Below are positions 1 through 12,227 of a stretch of 64,000 nucleotides of DNA, piece by piece. The stretch covers positions 13,767,893-13,831,892 of the forward strand of contig CP141149.1 in assembly GCA_035235625.1 (NCBI GenBank). Reading direction: 5' to 3'. Origin of the DNA: Saururus chinensis. Its lineage: Eukaryota; Streptophyta; Magnoliopsida; Piperales; Saururaceae. The translations under genes and the position numbers were made by a program. The number at the start of each line of letters is the position of its first letter. Within the stretch, counting starts at the first letter, position 1. The notes beneath the pieces are model-generated. The model saw only the letters and a program-made list of their open reading frames with translations. It did not search any database and was not told the DNA's origin.

Positions 1-1755
1 TCCTCTTACTTGCACACATAACTGAGACCCAAAACTTATGTAATACATCTACAAGATTAGAAGTTGGACTGGCCACATTGGATTTGTTTCAGGCTTGGAA
101 TCAGATGTTATTTAATCTCTGTAATTCAATCAACATGTGCGATACACATTCACACATGCAGAACATATAGTTAAGTGCCACATTTCCTCACACATGTGTT
201 TGTCACTGTAAGTAGCTCATTAACATGAATAAGGTATTCCTCAAAGAAAAGATTATTCCAATCCTCTATCTAAATTCACACTTCCTTTGGCACTTTTCAC
301 ATGTGTAAGTGATATATCAAAACTAGTAAAAAAAGGGGAGTGCAAAACAAAATTCTAATTTTGATCAAGATGATTAAGCTTAGCCTTTAATATGTTTATT
401 GATAAGCTGACATGTATATAAACAATAATCTTTATGACGAAGAGCATGCAAAGGTGCCGTATAATGTGATTAAATAAAAAAGTAGACATTCATAAAAATA
501 CATAGCAAACACAAATCTATAATAATGATCATGAATATCTCTAACATCCACAAGTTGAGGTCCAGGACAGCCAAAACCCAAAACTTAATCCCAACCGAAT
601 TCATGTTTTGATCAGAATATCAAGTTGCACAAATATCACTTCAACTAACATACTTAGCAGCATTCATGTATGTAAAAAGGGTATGCCAAAAAGCCCTAAC
701 GTAATGCATTATTAGACACTCTGGATAGCCATGGAATTATGGTTGGCAAGTCTTCATATCAATGGTTACGAATCTCCATTAACATATATACCAGTAATCC
801 TTCAAATTGGGATTTTGGCTGATTTTCATTATTTTTCATTTCTTTCATAAGAATGAATACCAGCCATAGGTCCAGTTTGGTTTCCTTTTTTGTTTTCTTT
901 TCTTTTTTGCTTTGTAAAAATTGAAAGTCAAAACTGACCAACCTGAAAGATGAACTAGTTGAGCCTAGTCTGAGTCATCAAAATGGATGTTTTCCCTCGC
1001 TTGTGCCAGTGAGAAAAAAGACGAAAACCTTGTAGATGAAAATTTGTTTACTAACTGGAATTACTTTCAACACAGAAAAATGCTCCCGAAAACTACAAAA
1101 TAATACAAATTTTCCTTTTCTCTTAAAAACTAAGGAAACAGCTCTTTTTTATTGTTCCTCCTACTGGGGGATCAGACGCAGGGAGACTACTTATATGGTA
1201 TCCATTACTCATAATGGCCCCCAAATATATCTGAAGCATAAAACCCATATTCTTGATCACTAAAAAGATACGACAGAGAATCATACATTAGGTGGAGTTT
1301 CAATAAGAAAATCTAGTTGGTTTGAGATTAATTAGCACTGGCAAACAGCAGTCAAGTATGCAGAAGATGGACCAAAATGTAACCAGAAAAATAAAATAAA
1401 AGGCTAGTATCGAATATACCAAATGAATATTCTTTTCTTATAAGGGAAAAAGGATTTTCAGAAAAATATTACCGTCGATATTAGTACTATATTTAAAATT
1501 TGGCAACGGGTCAAAATTATTAGAGACGAAGGTGTCAGATGATTCTAGCTGAGCAAAGTCCATAAAAACTTTATTTCCGAAACAACATTCAAAACACTTT
1601 GAAACATCTGACATTCAAGAGAAAGATGTGCTTCCCATTCCATCTAAGCATGCTAAAAAAATCCTTAATCAGCCTATACTACAGCCTACCAATTCGACTG
1701 CATTCTCCTTCTCCTGATCCTCCAAAATGGCGTCCACCACGACCATATACTCCGC
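1..1755. other. No gene recognised
   Basis: AT-rich sequence with only short open frames and no recognisable protein family on either strand. It could be intergenic or intronic sequence of a gene beyond the left edge. I see no repeat array or transposon terminus in it. Confidence 0.5.
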
Positions 1756-1761
1756 TTCCTT

Positions 1762-1768
1762 TATAAAA
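1762..1768 (+). promoter_or_regulatory. Candidate TATA box
   Basis: A TATAAAA lies in a pyrimidine-rich context, about 320 bp upstream of the ATG at 2081. A GA-rich stretch follows, as in many plant 5' leaders. The assignment rests only on motif and spacing. Confidence 0.3.
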
Positions 1769-2040
1769 ACCCAACCATCATCTCCTCCATACACCTAAAT
1801 AGTATGGAACCCCATCCAGCATTAGCACATTCCCAATCAAATATACCAAAAAACAAAAAGAAGAAGAAGAAAAAATGGTGGGAAGAGTAGCCAAAACCTT
1901 TAATAGACGGTTGATGGTTTTCCTGATTAGTGTTCTCGGGTACCCGAGTTGAGAAAAAAAATCAAGTGCTTTCTTCATTTTGGTCGACCCAACCTGCACC
2001 CAGTTTAGATAGACCCTTCAGTCCATGCAGAAGAGAAATT

Positions 2041-2063
2041 GAGCGAGAGAGAGAGAGAGAGAG
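2041..2063. repeat. (GA)n microsatellite
   Basis: About ten GA units just upstream of the possible start codons at 2081 and 2108. GA runs are common in plant 5' UTRs. Confidence 0.85.
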
Positions 2064-2080
2064 ATGGAAGCAGATTAGAG

Positions 2081-2365
2081 ATGGTGGATACCTTTCGACG
2101 GGGAGCCATGGCGGAAACAGTTTCAGGTAAGCAGCAGCAGCAGCAACAAAGTACCAACCAAACTGACTCCAACTGCTGGAAGAGGACGATCGGCTTCTTG
2201 TCTTCTGAAAGTCAGAAACAGAAGAGGCTCAGGATACGGCTTGGTTCTATGGACTTGGTGCTGGTGGCCGAACGTCCTCGGCCTCAACGCGGGAAATTGG
2301 TCAGCTCATTACTCTTAGTTGTTGCATTTTTTAATACACCCGTTAGTAGGACTCCATTAGTTTAA
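2081..2365 (+). CDS. Hypothetical small ORF or first exon, unrecognised
   Basis: An open frame of about 94 codons starts at ATG 2081. It contains a six-Gln run encoded by CAG/CAA at about 2132-2149 and a basic segment (KQKRLRIR). I do not recognise the family. Alternatively the ATG at 2108 opens a short first exon, MAETVSG, with a good donor (AG|GTAAGC) at 2126/2127, or the minus strand has a first exon MAPRRK (2109-2092) with donor AAAG|GTATCC, because both starts share the CCATGG at 2106-2111. The TATA box and GA leader favour the plus strand. No downstream exon could be linked: the next 2 kb is a MITE and a LINE relic. It may be a gene broken by insertions or a chance ORF. Confidence 0.25.
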   Translation: MVDTFRRGAMAETVSGKQQQQQQSTNQTDSNCWKRTIGFLSSESQKQKRLRIRLGSMDLVLVAERPRPQRGKLVSSLLLVVAFFNTPVSRTPLV

Positions 2366-2591
2366 TTAGTTATGAAGGCAGACATTAATTTGCTGACTCA
2401 CACTTAACGTTATTACAACTATTAGTAAATTTTTTCAATGAACATTTTTTTTTAATTTAATTGTTAAGAGGGCACTACCAATAGGAGTTTAATGGGAAAT
2501 TAGAGCATTCTACTTTAGAACTTATGTAAATAATTTGTGTGAGGAAAAATAAAAAATCAAATTAGTTATTTCAAAGGGCCAACTTAAATAT

Positions 2592-2772
2592 TACTTCCTT
2601 CATCCTACATTTGTTTCATATTAATAGCTCTATTTTATTCAATTTAAGTAATTTTGGTGCATAAAAAAGAGTATTATTAGTTTATTTTTCTTTCTCTTGA
2701 ATGTGGGTTTCACCATTTAATAAAAATTATTATTTTTTCAAATATAGTTATTAATATAGAATAGAGGGAGCA
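2592..2772. mobile_element. MITE copy 1 (TA-flanked, mariner/Stowaway-like), about 180 bp
   Basis: The ends are CTTCCTTCATCCTA and a degenerate complement around TAGAGGGAG, flanked by TA-like dinucleotides. The interior shares the AATAGCTC start and the GTTTCACCATTTAATAAAAA segment with the copies at 7283 and 53119. The terminal form resembles the CTCCCTCCGTCC ends of plant Tc1/mariner-type MITEs. Confidence 0.7.
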
Positions 2773-2809
2773 TTAAAATTTGAGGAATACAAATTGACCC
2801 AAATAAAGG

Positions 2810-3990
2810 ATCAACTCTGCATTAAAATTGATTTAATGAAAGCCTTTAACAAAGTGTGGTGAGACTTCATTCTCAAGGCGGTTGATGATTTTGGTTGCCA
2901 CTTCTCCTCCATTTAGTGTTCTTCATAATATGGCTACAATTATGATTTTTCTTAGCTTCCCTTTGTCTCCTTTACTTTTTATTATTACTTCTTCTCAACT
3001 TATTCATAATTATATTCATCAAGGTCCTATTTCGGCACCTTCATTTGCATATGTTTCTCAATTTCTCACCTATAGCGAGGATTCCAAGTGATACTCCCCT
3101 ATGGTCTTCATTATGCTGCCCTTAGCAAGAAGGCCAATTTGGTCTTCATTCTACTCTTGAATGGTGCAAGGCTGGTCTCTCAAAACTTTTCTTGTGTATC
3201 CTCACTGATAAGGAGCTTCTTATGGGTCAAATAAATTCACTCTTATTACTTGGCCACTTCAACCATAAAAATAATTTCGAGCCCTTCATTCTCTTATGCT
3301 TGGAGATGCATTCTTGGTATGTGGGATCCTCTCATGCCTCTTATATCCTACTGCATCAGTCATGGCCTTTCCATTCGGTTTTTTACCTACCCATGGTGAG
3401 ATAATTTTACTTTAGTTCATGAATTCATTGATTGAATTATTACACAATTGGGCAGCCACATTACTTCACTTATCTTGGACTCCAACTCCATTGTCCATAG
3501 TTATTGGAGTTCAACTTCAATGCAAGTTCTCACCAAGCAGCAACTCTTGTAGATTTGAATTGAATCACCGCCTATCTAAGCCAAGATCACAATTTGATCA
3601 TATGGTCTCTATCACCTTTGAAGTTATTCTTCATTGAATCAGCCTATAATGCCCTCCTCTATCCTATCAAGTTGATTGGGCTGCTTCTTCAGTTTGGTAT
3701 CAATTATCATATCAGTATTCTATGCCACTCATTATTGCTTGGAGAATGTCTAGTCACCGTGATAGGCTTCACCTGATATCTACATTGTCAATAGTTGCAT
3801 TCTTTATAAATCTGAAGCGGATATTTTCTCCCAGCTATTTTACTCGTGCCTCTATCTTGTGCCTCCTTCGTATCCCTTTGCACTTACCGGACTAGCCAAC
3901 AGTCCCTTGAATAATGGTGAGATATTGTAGAGCTAATGTGATTGCGGCTATCGTTGGAGAGAAATGATTCTCTATGTGTTTTTATTGAGG
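2810..3990 (+). mobile_element. LINE (L1-like) reverse-transcriptase relic
   Basis: Degenerate plus-strand frames show KIDLMKAFNKVW, then FPLSPLLFIITSSQLIHNYI. These match the LKIDLxKAFDxV and DPLSPLLF motifs of plant LINE reverse transcriptases. Near 3790-3870 CILYKSEADIFSQLFYSC matches the zinc-binding zf-RVT tail (CxLC...E...HLFFxC). Many stops and frameshifts are present, no reading frame exceeds 80 codons, and the catalytic YADD box is not visible. It is an old 5'-truncated, internally deleted copy of about 1.2 kb. Confidence 0.65.
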
Positions 3991-4619
3991 ATTTTTTTTT
4001 TAGTTTTTTCTATATTACTTAGCTTGATATACAAATATTCTATATTTTTTAGATTTTAACACTTAATCTCATATGGCCTAATTTAGGATAAATATACCCT
4101 TAGGTCACAACTAAACCTATATCCAAGTTCTTATTTCATTATTGGTAATAAATTACCGACAATGGCACAAATTTGTATGTGCAAAATCAAAACACTCAAC
4201 ATACAAAAAATAAAGCACCTACATAAATATGATCGATGGAAAGTAAAATATTTTTCTATCTCAATTCTGTGTTTCAGAGATCAAACCAGAACCGAGCCAC
4301 TTCCTGGTTTCAATCCAAAAATTGGTTTATAGTTAAAAAAATTACGAAAATAACAAAATTCAAAACAGGGAATTAAATGAATGTTTTGGCAATCTGGAAC
4401 ATTGGGTTACGTTTAGAATAGATTGAAGGAATCTAGAGACCTGCAGTAAATGGGGATTTGATGCGGTAAAAAGAAACGATTTTTATGAGTACAATGAATC
4501 TAAAGGAAATTGGGTAGAGTACATCCACTCTGCATGACTCACAAGACTTCTGAAAATGTGAGAACGAGAGGATGACTCCCACTAAACATATCAAAGATCT
4601 CATGTTCCGCATGGCCCGT
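3991..4619. other. No feature seen
   Basis: AT-rich sequence between the LINE relic and the minisatellite. It has no supported gene. Confidence 0.5.
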
Positions 4620-5520
4620 GTCCAATACTTAATCCATATCGCATATATGATAACACGATATGTCCATAAAATATATTTTTGATAATACGATATGTATTCT
4701 TTAAGCCAATAACCCATGATATGATATCCTCTATATCGCATATACGATAATACGATATTTACCAAAATGTGTCATTGATAAGACAATATTCGCTATAGCA
4801 TATTATCAATTACACGTTATTCTCCATAGTGTGTTATCTATAATATGATATTTGGCATAGCGTGTTATTAATAACATGATATGCCAACAAGACATATTAT
4901 TTATTTTTCTCTATATTACATATACTTTAACATGATATTCGTCATAGTGTGTTATCAATACTATGATATTTGGCATAGTGTGTTATCGATAACGCAATAT
5001 GTCAATAAGACGTATTATTTACTTTTCTCTATATCGCTTATACTATAACATGATATTCATCATAGTATGTTATCGATAACAAGCTATTCTTCATAGCGTG
5101 TTATCGATAACATGATATACCAATAATATGTGTTATTGATAATACAATACGGTACGATGTGCTCTATATTACATATACGATAATACGATATTCGCCAAAG
5201 TGTGTTATCGATAACACAATATTTGTCATAGCGTGTTATTGATAACACGATATTCGTCATAACGTGTTATTGATAATACGATATTCGTCATAACGTGTTA
5301 TTGATAATATGATATGCCAATAATATGTGTTAATGATAATATGATATATCACATATACTATAACACGATATTCGCTATATCGTGCCAACAATACGTGCTA
5401 ATGATAATACGATATATTGCACATACTATAAATATTTGTCATAGCATGTTATCAATAATACATTATTAGTCATAGCATATTGTTGATAACACGATATTTG
5501 TCAATATTTGTTATTGATAC
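4620..5520. repeat. AT-rich minisatellite with palindromic units
   Basis: About 25 diverged tandem units of roughly 30-35 bp. The clearest stretch, 5215-5310, repeats the pattern GTGTTATYGATAACACGATATTCGTCATA. Each unit holds a self-complementary core (TGTTATCGATAACA) followed by a CGATATTCGTCATA-like spacer. Longer super-units also recur, for example the CTATATYRCATATACTATAACA blocks at about 4910, 5030 and 5345. No coding potential. Confidence 0.85.
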
Positions 5521-7282
5521 AATTGCTCATTAAGTGAGGGATAAAAACCTCTGAGATTGTGTAAATGCTTATATAATATGTTCTATATAATAAACCTTGC
5601 ATATAAAAAACCATACTAGAGTCTCTCTTTGCACAATAGGGTAGGAGGCTATCATGGCTATTCTACAGTGTTCTTCGTTGGTATGTAAATGCTTCTCCAT
5701 TCTTATATAGTCATTCTCTTCCTGAATAGTCCCTCAAGATTTATTTTTTGAGTTGCAGTGTCATCTTGATTTTCTTTTGTAAAGATAAATAGTTTACATG
5801 GTTAAATTTTTTTTAACAAAAATTAGAAAAGAACGATTGTCGATGAAGTGAGGGAGGCCGACAATTGCCAAATAGAAATTAGAATTTGTTATTCATGAAA
5901 ACTATCAAGTGAAAATCACAAATCGTCACTAAACTCCAATATCCTCTTTGTTTATGCGTCACAACTAGTTTATACGATTTTAAACCCTAACCCTTGTTGT
6001 AAGGGTATTTTAGTCTATTTTTTTAAAATATCGTGTAAACCCAGGTTCCATAAAATATTTTTTTACAAAACTAAGAAATATAAAATATTTATATGTTAGG
6101 CCAGGTAATATGGAGAAAAAAAAATTTGGCTTAGTAAGACTGGATATTGCACACTATTATATATGTAGAGTCAAATGAGTTGTTGATTAGCATCATGTAG
6201 CCATACAATCCTTTTAAATGGTTGGGTGGCATATTTTTTACTAGAGCAAAATTAAAAGGAAATAGGTAATAGGGATTCTTTCTAATAAAAATCCAAAGTT
6301 ATAATAAATTAGAAGCTATATGACTCAGTCTTTGGTTAAAACCTATTAATTATCCATATTTTATTATTATCAAAAGTAAATACTATTAAAATTAAATTAT
6401 ATTATTGTGTATGATATAATTTTACTATTGATAAATATGAATAACTACTAAGTCTTAACAAAAACTATCCCTAATTAATATGTACTAGGTGATACACAAA
6501 TTGGCATGCACCCAACATTTTACGCGCCATGAGATGTATCATAGGGCAGGCAGGTGGATCAACAAAGTCCAACGCAAGTGAGCTTACGCCGGGCACATAT
6601 AAATAGGATCCAAACTAAAACATTGATATCCAATTATGGATGTCCACAATTCCCTGGTGAAAGTATATGGCGAAGATAATTTGTCTGAGACGATGCACCA
6701 CACTCGACGAAATCTATTGGATGATATGAATAACCACAAAGGCTTGGCGACAAATCGCAAGGGCATGGTCCTATGAATTTAAGCCCATATTAATACCTGA
6801 GCTAAGTAATCACATAGTTCAGAGTTGATCCCAAATTTTACTCTTTAATATTCTCGTACTCCTATATTCATGACTCATCTAGATCCTAAGGGGCACACAT
6901 AAATTAGAATATTAATGTAATATTTCTAGCTTTTTAGGGCTTTCATTTCTTATTGTTTTCATTTCCATAAAAAATGCAACTTACATAATTTCTATTAGTT
7001 TTTAGTTTAATTTTAAGTTGTCTTAGAGAGTTTGTAAATAGATTTTTTTTTTCTAAGAGATTTACACTTAAAACGAGGCATGTCATAAAAGGATGAGTAT
7101 ATACATAAATTTATACATAATAAGATACAAAAATATTTGCCTGTATACGGTCCTGGCATGGTTTTGCAAAACCCAAGGCAAAATTGGGCCGTATCACATC
7201 AACATAAAGGCAACCTCCACTCCAAAAACCCAAAAAGACAGCAGAACTATTACTGAGACTTCCCAAAGATACCAATAATATA
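5521..7282. other. Intergenic, no feature seen
   Basis: AT-rich sequence with short frames only. It has no recognisable transposon ends or protein families. Confidence 0.5.
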
Positions 7283-7480
7283 TATTCCCTCCGTCCTAAA
7301 ATAATAGCTCCATTTGAGAAAAAAATTTGTTGCATATTAATAGCTCCATTTTGTTAACTTTTAAGTGGTTGGGTACTTGAAAGGGAGTATCACAAGCTTA
7401 TTTTTCTTCTATGAGTTTCACCTTTCAATAAAAACCACCACTTTTTTAAATGAAGCTATTAATATAGGACGTAGGGAATA
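7283..7480. mobile_element. MITE copy 2 (same family), about 195 bp
   Basis: Starts TTCCCTCCGTCCTAAA after TA and ends GGACGTAGGGAA before TA. The interior (TAAGTGGTTGGGTACTTGAA, then GAGTATCACAAGCTT) is nearly the same as in the copy at 53119. It lies just past the 3' end of BRCC36. Confidence 0.85.
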
Positions 7481-7506
7481 TTATATATACTGAAAGAAAT
7501 GTCAAC

Positions 7507-10500
7507 CTACACTACATCACCACTCCCACGGTTCCCTTTTGATCTGCTATAATAGAATTTAACATCTTTCACGGGTCTCAATGCATTGCTACTGATCTCT
7601 GGTACAGGATGCAAGTCTTTCATACCAGAAGATGACCCACCTCGAGGCTCATGTTTCGCAAACTTCAGTGGAGATTGTGGAGACATCTTATGGGAGTCGC
7701 TGCCTCTACCAGAAAGCTCGGCTTCCAAAAGTTTGGCCTCCTCTTTAAGCATGACTAACTGCTTGCCAAAGATAGCACACTTTCAGTTCTGAGATCATAA
7801 GTGAAACTTTCTAGGGGGACATTAGCATTCTAATTACCCGTATCTCATTTTCCTGGAGACGCTTTTGCATAACATTTAGTGCTGGGCTTAGACTGCGACA
7901 ATCAAGAAGGAAAACTCTCAAAAGCCAAAAATAACCTGAAATGGTGTACTATTTCAACAAGAACTGTCTAGAAAGAGTCATTTTCTCTAACCAGTACTCA
8001 ATTAACTTGCACATAGAAGACATGTAAGTTGACGAATGGTGCATGATATCCAGTGGGTGCACTTTTCCATCCCTAATACAGGACCAAGAAAATAAATCAA
8101 ATAACCCAAAAGAAAATATTAGCAGCACAGAAGAATAAGAGATCAAAATGCAAACAACAATCTACCGCATGTTCTGCGTGACAGCTTGACGGTAAGCAGC
8201 TCCCTCTTCCTCAAATAATACACGTTGCATCTGAGTAAATGCAGTTAATGGACAGTCGAGTTTTACTAGAGACTGACTGGGCACTACATGTAAAGGAATT
8301 TCCTTCCTGACGAACTCTGCACCACTGTAAATAGAGCCAATTAGACAAGAAAATTGCAATTCATTGCTTACAAAAGGGCCTTGGCCCATGATGAGCTCCT
8401 ATAACTTCGTTATAATGGAGTTGAACATAATTTCTCCAGAAACAATAAACAAGGAAATAAAACTATTGGATTCAACTCCTTAAAATTTTTTACAATTATG
8501 TATTAGTCAATATTTCTAAAAATACTTGTCCATATAAAAATAAGGAAATGTCTATTTGGTAAACACAACTAATCTAGATAGTATAAGCATCTGTAAAAAT
8601 TCAACAAACATTCAATTTTATCTGCAGTTTTTGTTGGACAGAACTCAAGCTAACAGTGAATAAAATATAAAGGATGTTATGTCGTCCACTTTTTAGCAAA
8701 CAGCCAACTTAGGAGACCAAATTTGCTGCACCATCTGTCTCTCTTTATTATGTTTCCCAGCTTAATGACAAAGGTTTAAAAACCATAGGGTCCCTCAAGG
8801 TCAGGCCTTTAGTTGGATACTGCCTCGTATATGTAAGTTATTAAATGAATGAGCAAAGCTTTCCTTTGTAATGCTATTTATCAAGGTAAGAACATGATTT
8901 GCTCATACTGCCAACTAGAGATTCATCTAAAGCATTTAGAAATTCATTAGAACAGATAATGGACACTTGGTCCGCAATAATTGCATGTCAGATACAATCA
9001 AGAGTACTGATGGAGTGTCCAAGGGGAAAAAAGGTACCAATGGGGTGGCTACTGAGTGTGAAGTGCACTCGTCGCTCGGTACATCCATCAATAAGTTATG
9101 CATGATTTCCATTATTTTATGTCAGCTGCTTAAATTTATCCATGATAGATATATTCATTAGCATTTTTATAAAGTAACTTTCCATTACTTGTCTCTTTCT
9201 AACCTGAAGAAAACGCAATTGTGATTGATCTAAACTAAAAATTTACTTGCTTGAATTTGAACTTTAGAGAACTACAAGAAATAAAGAGGACACTATTTTT
9301 ACCTAACAAGTAAAAAGAATACTCGTTCAATAAGGAAAAATTGTAAGAAACAAATTTTCCTGAACGAAGTAGCACATACCTCATATCCAAGTTAGACAGG
9401 TACATGGCCTCCTGCATACCTGAACTCAGATCTGTCGACTCTTCATCGCTTGCAAGACTCTGCGACTTGTCAGGGTAGTAAGGTAGAGCCAAGGTTGTAG
9501 AGTGTCCTCCCTTTTTCTCTTTCTGAGAAGCATCAGCATTAGTAAAGAACTGTTCTAATTCCGAAGATCTACCCCGACCCTGACAAAGAAAGGGGTTGGT
9601 TGGACGAAATTCAGTAAATGCATGTATTCCAAGCTGAAATTTTTTTATTTTTCAAAAAAAAAAGATATACTGCATAGTATTACATCCGAAAAAAAAGCAT
9701 AATATTTCTGCATTTTATAATTTTACTATTTAAAATTACGGGCCATCCTTCAGTACCTTATTTCTTTTCCAGATATATCACTGTGTTTTGATGCATAGGC
9801 TATAAGGATTAGACATAAGATGGAGTTTCAATTTTTACTTTATTTGGAAGCCAGTTTTATTTTATTAGATTCCTAGTTTGATAGAAATTTGATTTGGAAT
9901 GATTGAGATTTAATTCAGAAATTTTTATGTTAGTTACGTCTAGTGTCCATGTGTATGATTCCTATTTAATTCTAATTACTTATTGTAACATCTATGTAAG
10001 CCTATTTCAAGGCCTCCAGTATATTAATGAAAGTCATAGATGAATTTGAGCTTCCAATTGTGAATTTCACCGCTGAAAGAGAATTCTCCATGTTTGGTGC
10101 TGACTCCAACCTTGCCTTCTGGTGGGGACTCTGGAACTTTATCTCCATCCAGTGCAGGCTCTGGCAGACATCCCTTGGGGCGGACTCCAAGGATTCTATA
10201 CCCTTCCCTACACTCCCTTGACTTCTGTTTGCCCTTTGATTTTCACACTTCCTTGTTCGCACAACATTGTCCCACATCATGTTTACATGACAATCCGCAG
10301 ATATTATGTTCTCTAAAATTTGATCGAACTTTCAGCAGGTGGAAAAACTAGATCTTGGGCGCGGCGCTAGCTCACTAGACTACCAAAAAAAGTAAAATGT
10401 GCGAACCAGGTTTTTATTCAGACTATGGCATACCTTTACTGATCCTGAATCACCTGTATCCTGATAGTAGGCTTCAGTTGGAGTCCCTTCACTTACTGAC

Positions 10501-12227
10501 ATCATACTTCTTGATAAAGATGATTCACCTTCTACATTTGATGTATTAACTAATTGAACATTTGCAGACACATTCCGCTGCTTCCCATTTAAGGACTGGA
10601 ATGCAATAACCTGGATTCTTCCAACCTGACATAGTTGCAAGTCGCAACAATTGTAGTAGATAAAAAAACTGTTGGAAGATACATAGGAAGAAGATTACAG
10701 GAGCAGTAAAAAATTTACAACTAATATGCATACCTTCTGAGCATCTTCACTAAAGCAAGAAAATATCAGCCCAATAAATCCAGAATCTAGAAGTTGATAC
10801 ATTGCCTGTGTACGCACATCTACAGAATTGCAAGTCTTCAAGTCAAAATAAAATAAGAAAAAATCACAAAATAGATATATAGAAACAAAATCATGGTTAA
10901 ATAAAGTTCCATTGGATCACATAAGGCACTCAAGATGAAATGGGAACAATAATAAAAAAAACATTACATATACTCCCTCCGTTCCATTTTAATACTCCAC
11001 ATTTGAAAATATGTTGATATTTAAGGAAAACGGGACAGAGGGATATGAAGCGCTCATTTTCATTTCGCAGTATACGTTCAGCTTGATATTCAATAAGAGA
11101 CAACATTGTCAAAAATCAGACCATTAAAATGGTACAGAGGGATTTAATGAAAGCAAAAACTTTAAACCTTCAATAACCTCTGAATGTTCTAAAGTAGAAT
11201 ATAGATAATGGTGTCTTATGTATAAACTTACCCACATGAGATGGAAGAACTGTGATGTGGGGATGGGAATGGTACCATCCAATAACCCTAGTTGTTCGTC
11301 CAGTTATCTGTGTCATACTGTGCTAAAAGATTAAGTTCAACATCATCACAGCAATGCAGCAGCAAAGTATTCAAGGTCACATTGCAACCAAATTTCAACA
11401 TCACATAAAAGAAAAGAAAGATCTTGATTAATTATGAACAAGTGCAAATGGATATCTCAGCCTGAGATGACGCAGCTGCCAGTTGTTCAGGATTGGTCTC
11501 AACTCGGTCCTTGCGACGATCAGAACGTGTCTGAGGTGATGCTCCCCAAATTAGAGCAGTCACATCCCCGCTACTCGAGGTCTGAAATTAATCAATCAAA
11601 AAGAACAAAAAAATGATAGACACATTCAATCAGTCAATTCACTTTAATTAATGCCGTTCAAAATATATATAAAAAACAGTCAGTGAGGATGGCCCAGCAA
11701 CATGAAGTTTTCCTCTCAATAAATTGATAAGACAATTCTAAATTGTTCAATCCACCAACATCACTAATTCCGTACCCTCATCCTAGATCACAAATAAAGA
11801 AGAAATCAAATGCGAAGAACATCCCACGGTCAACATAGTAACTCTTCCAACTCAAATCGTTCAATCTGCTCTGCCATACAAGTATAACTCAAAAAATCTT
11901 TTCAGAAAACACCCCATATTCCTTCTCCCAACAATTAAACAGAACAAAAGGCAACAACTCATGAACAAAAACTTCACTTTCCACCAACCACCAGTCGCAG
12001 CAGTTCATGTAACCAAGCAACGATTTTGAACCAGACCCACTATCATCGACCTCGCAAAGAACAAAAAGGAGTGGGTAAAACAGAAAAGGTGTGGGGAAAA
12101 AAATCAGAAACTTTACCTCAATGTCCCCCAGAAGAAGACCCATGATCTCCTCGGTCTCGGTGGACAGTGCATGCGTGAGGCAAGTCAGCCAGACTTCCTC
12201 CGACATGTTCACCATCGTAAGGGACAT
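7507..12227 (-). CDS. BRCC36: Lys63-specific deubiquitinase BRCC36-like (JAMM/MPN+), 10 exons
   Basis: Exons, by splice sites and frame: 12227-12117, 11581-11456, 11319-11232, 10819-10734, 10625-10434, 9579-9380, 8324-8166, 8072-7992, 7892-7838, 7758-7507. They give 449 residues with an unbroken frame. The JAMM zinc-protease centre is complete: Glu27 (in TEEIMG) and HSHPHITVLPSHVD at 96-109 (His96, His98, Ser106, Asp109). Other family hallmarks are the RRKDRVE stretch, DVRTQAMYQLLDSGFIGLIF and a C-terminal helix-rich part (MQKRLQENEIRLVMLKEEAK). In the family this metalloprotease cleaves Lys63-linked ubiquitin in BRCA1-A/BRISC-type nuclear or cytosolic complexes. It is longer than the roughly 400 residues usual in plants, because of a linker around residues 150-265 and a polar tail. 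Introns are GT-AG except intron 2 (AT-AC). Introns 3 and 5 contain transposon remnants. The start is the first ATG of exon 1, with a second ATG at codon 5. Confidence 0.93.
9820..10330 (+). mobile_element. Possible LTR fragment inside BRCC36 intron 5
   Basis: Sequence unlike the flanking intron. It contains TTACTTATTGTAACATCTATGTAAGCC, then GGCCTCCAGTATATTAATGAAAG, a layout typical of the R region of a plant LTR, followed by about 300 bp of unrelated sequence. No clear termini or target duplication, so the family and limits are uncertain. Confidence 0.35.
10971..11045. mobile_element. Short MITE copy 3 inside BRCC36 intron 3
   Basis: Begins TA-CTCCCTCCGTTCCATTTTA and ends GGGACAGAGGGA-TA. 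The ends are those of the MITE family seen elsewhere in the window; the body is short (about 75 bp). Confidence 0.65.
11320..11455 (-). other. Probable U12-type AT-AC intron (BRCC36 intron 2)
   Basis: Exon 2 homology ends exactly at GCT GAG (QAE) and resumes at AGT ATG ACA CAG (SMTQITGR). Between them the intron begins ATATCCATTT, one base off the U12 donor consensus ATATCCTTT, and ends TTTTAGCAC. AACTTAAT, resembling the U12 branch site TCCTTAAC, lies about 10-15 nt before the end. No GT donor near the boundary keeps the frame, and reading through reaches a stop within ten codons. Length 136 nt. Confidence 0.8.

Noticed and set aside
4620-5520. CRISPR-like array of palindromic repeats
   Set aside because: Units are adjacent and diverged with no unique spacers, and the context is a plant nuclear genome.
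7111-7335. 74-codon minus-strand ORF downstream of BRCC36
   Set aside because: Runs into the MITE end at 7283. No conserved motif.
11889-12116. A 112-codon minus-strand ORF as its own protein
   Set aside because: Only its first 37 codons are BRCC36 exon 1. The rest is read-through into intron 1 past a good GTAAAG donor.
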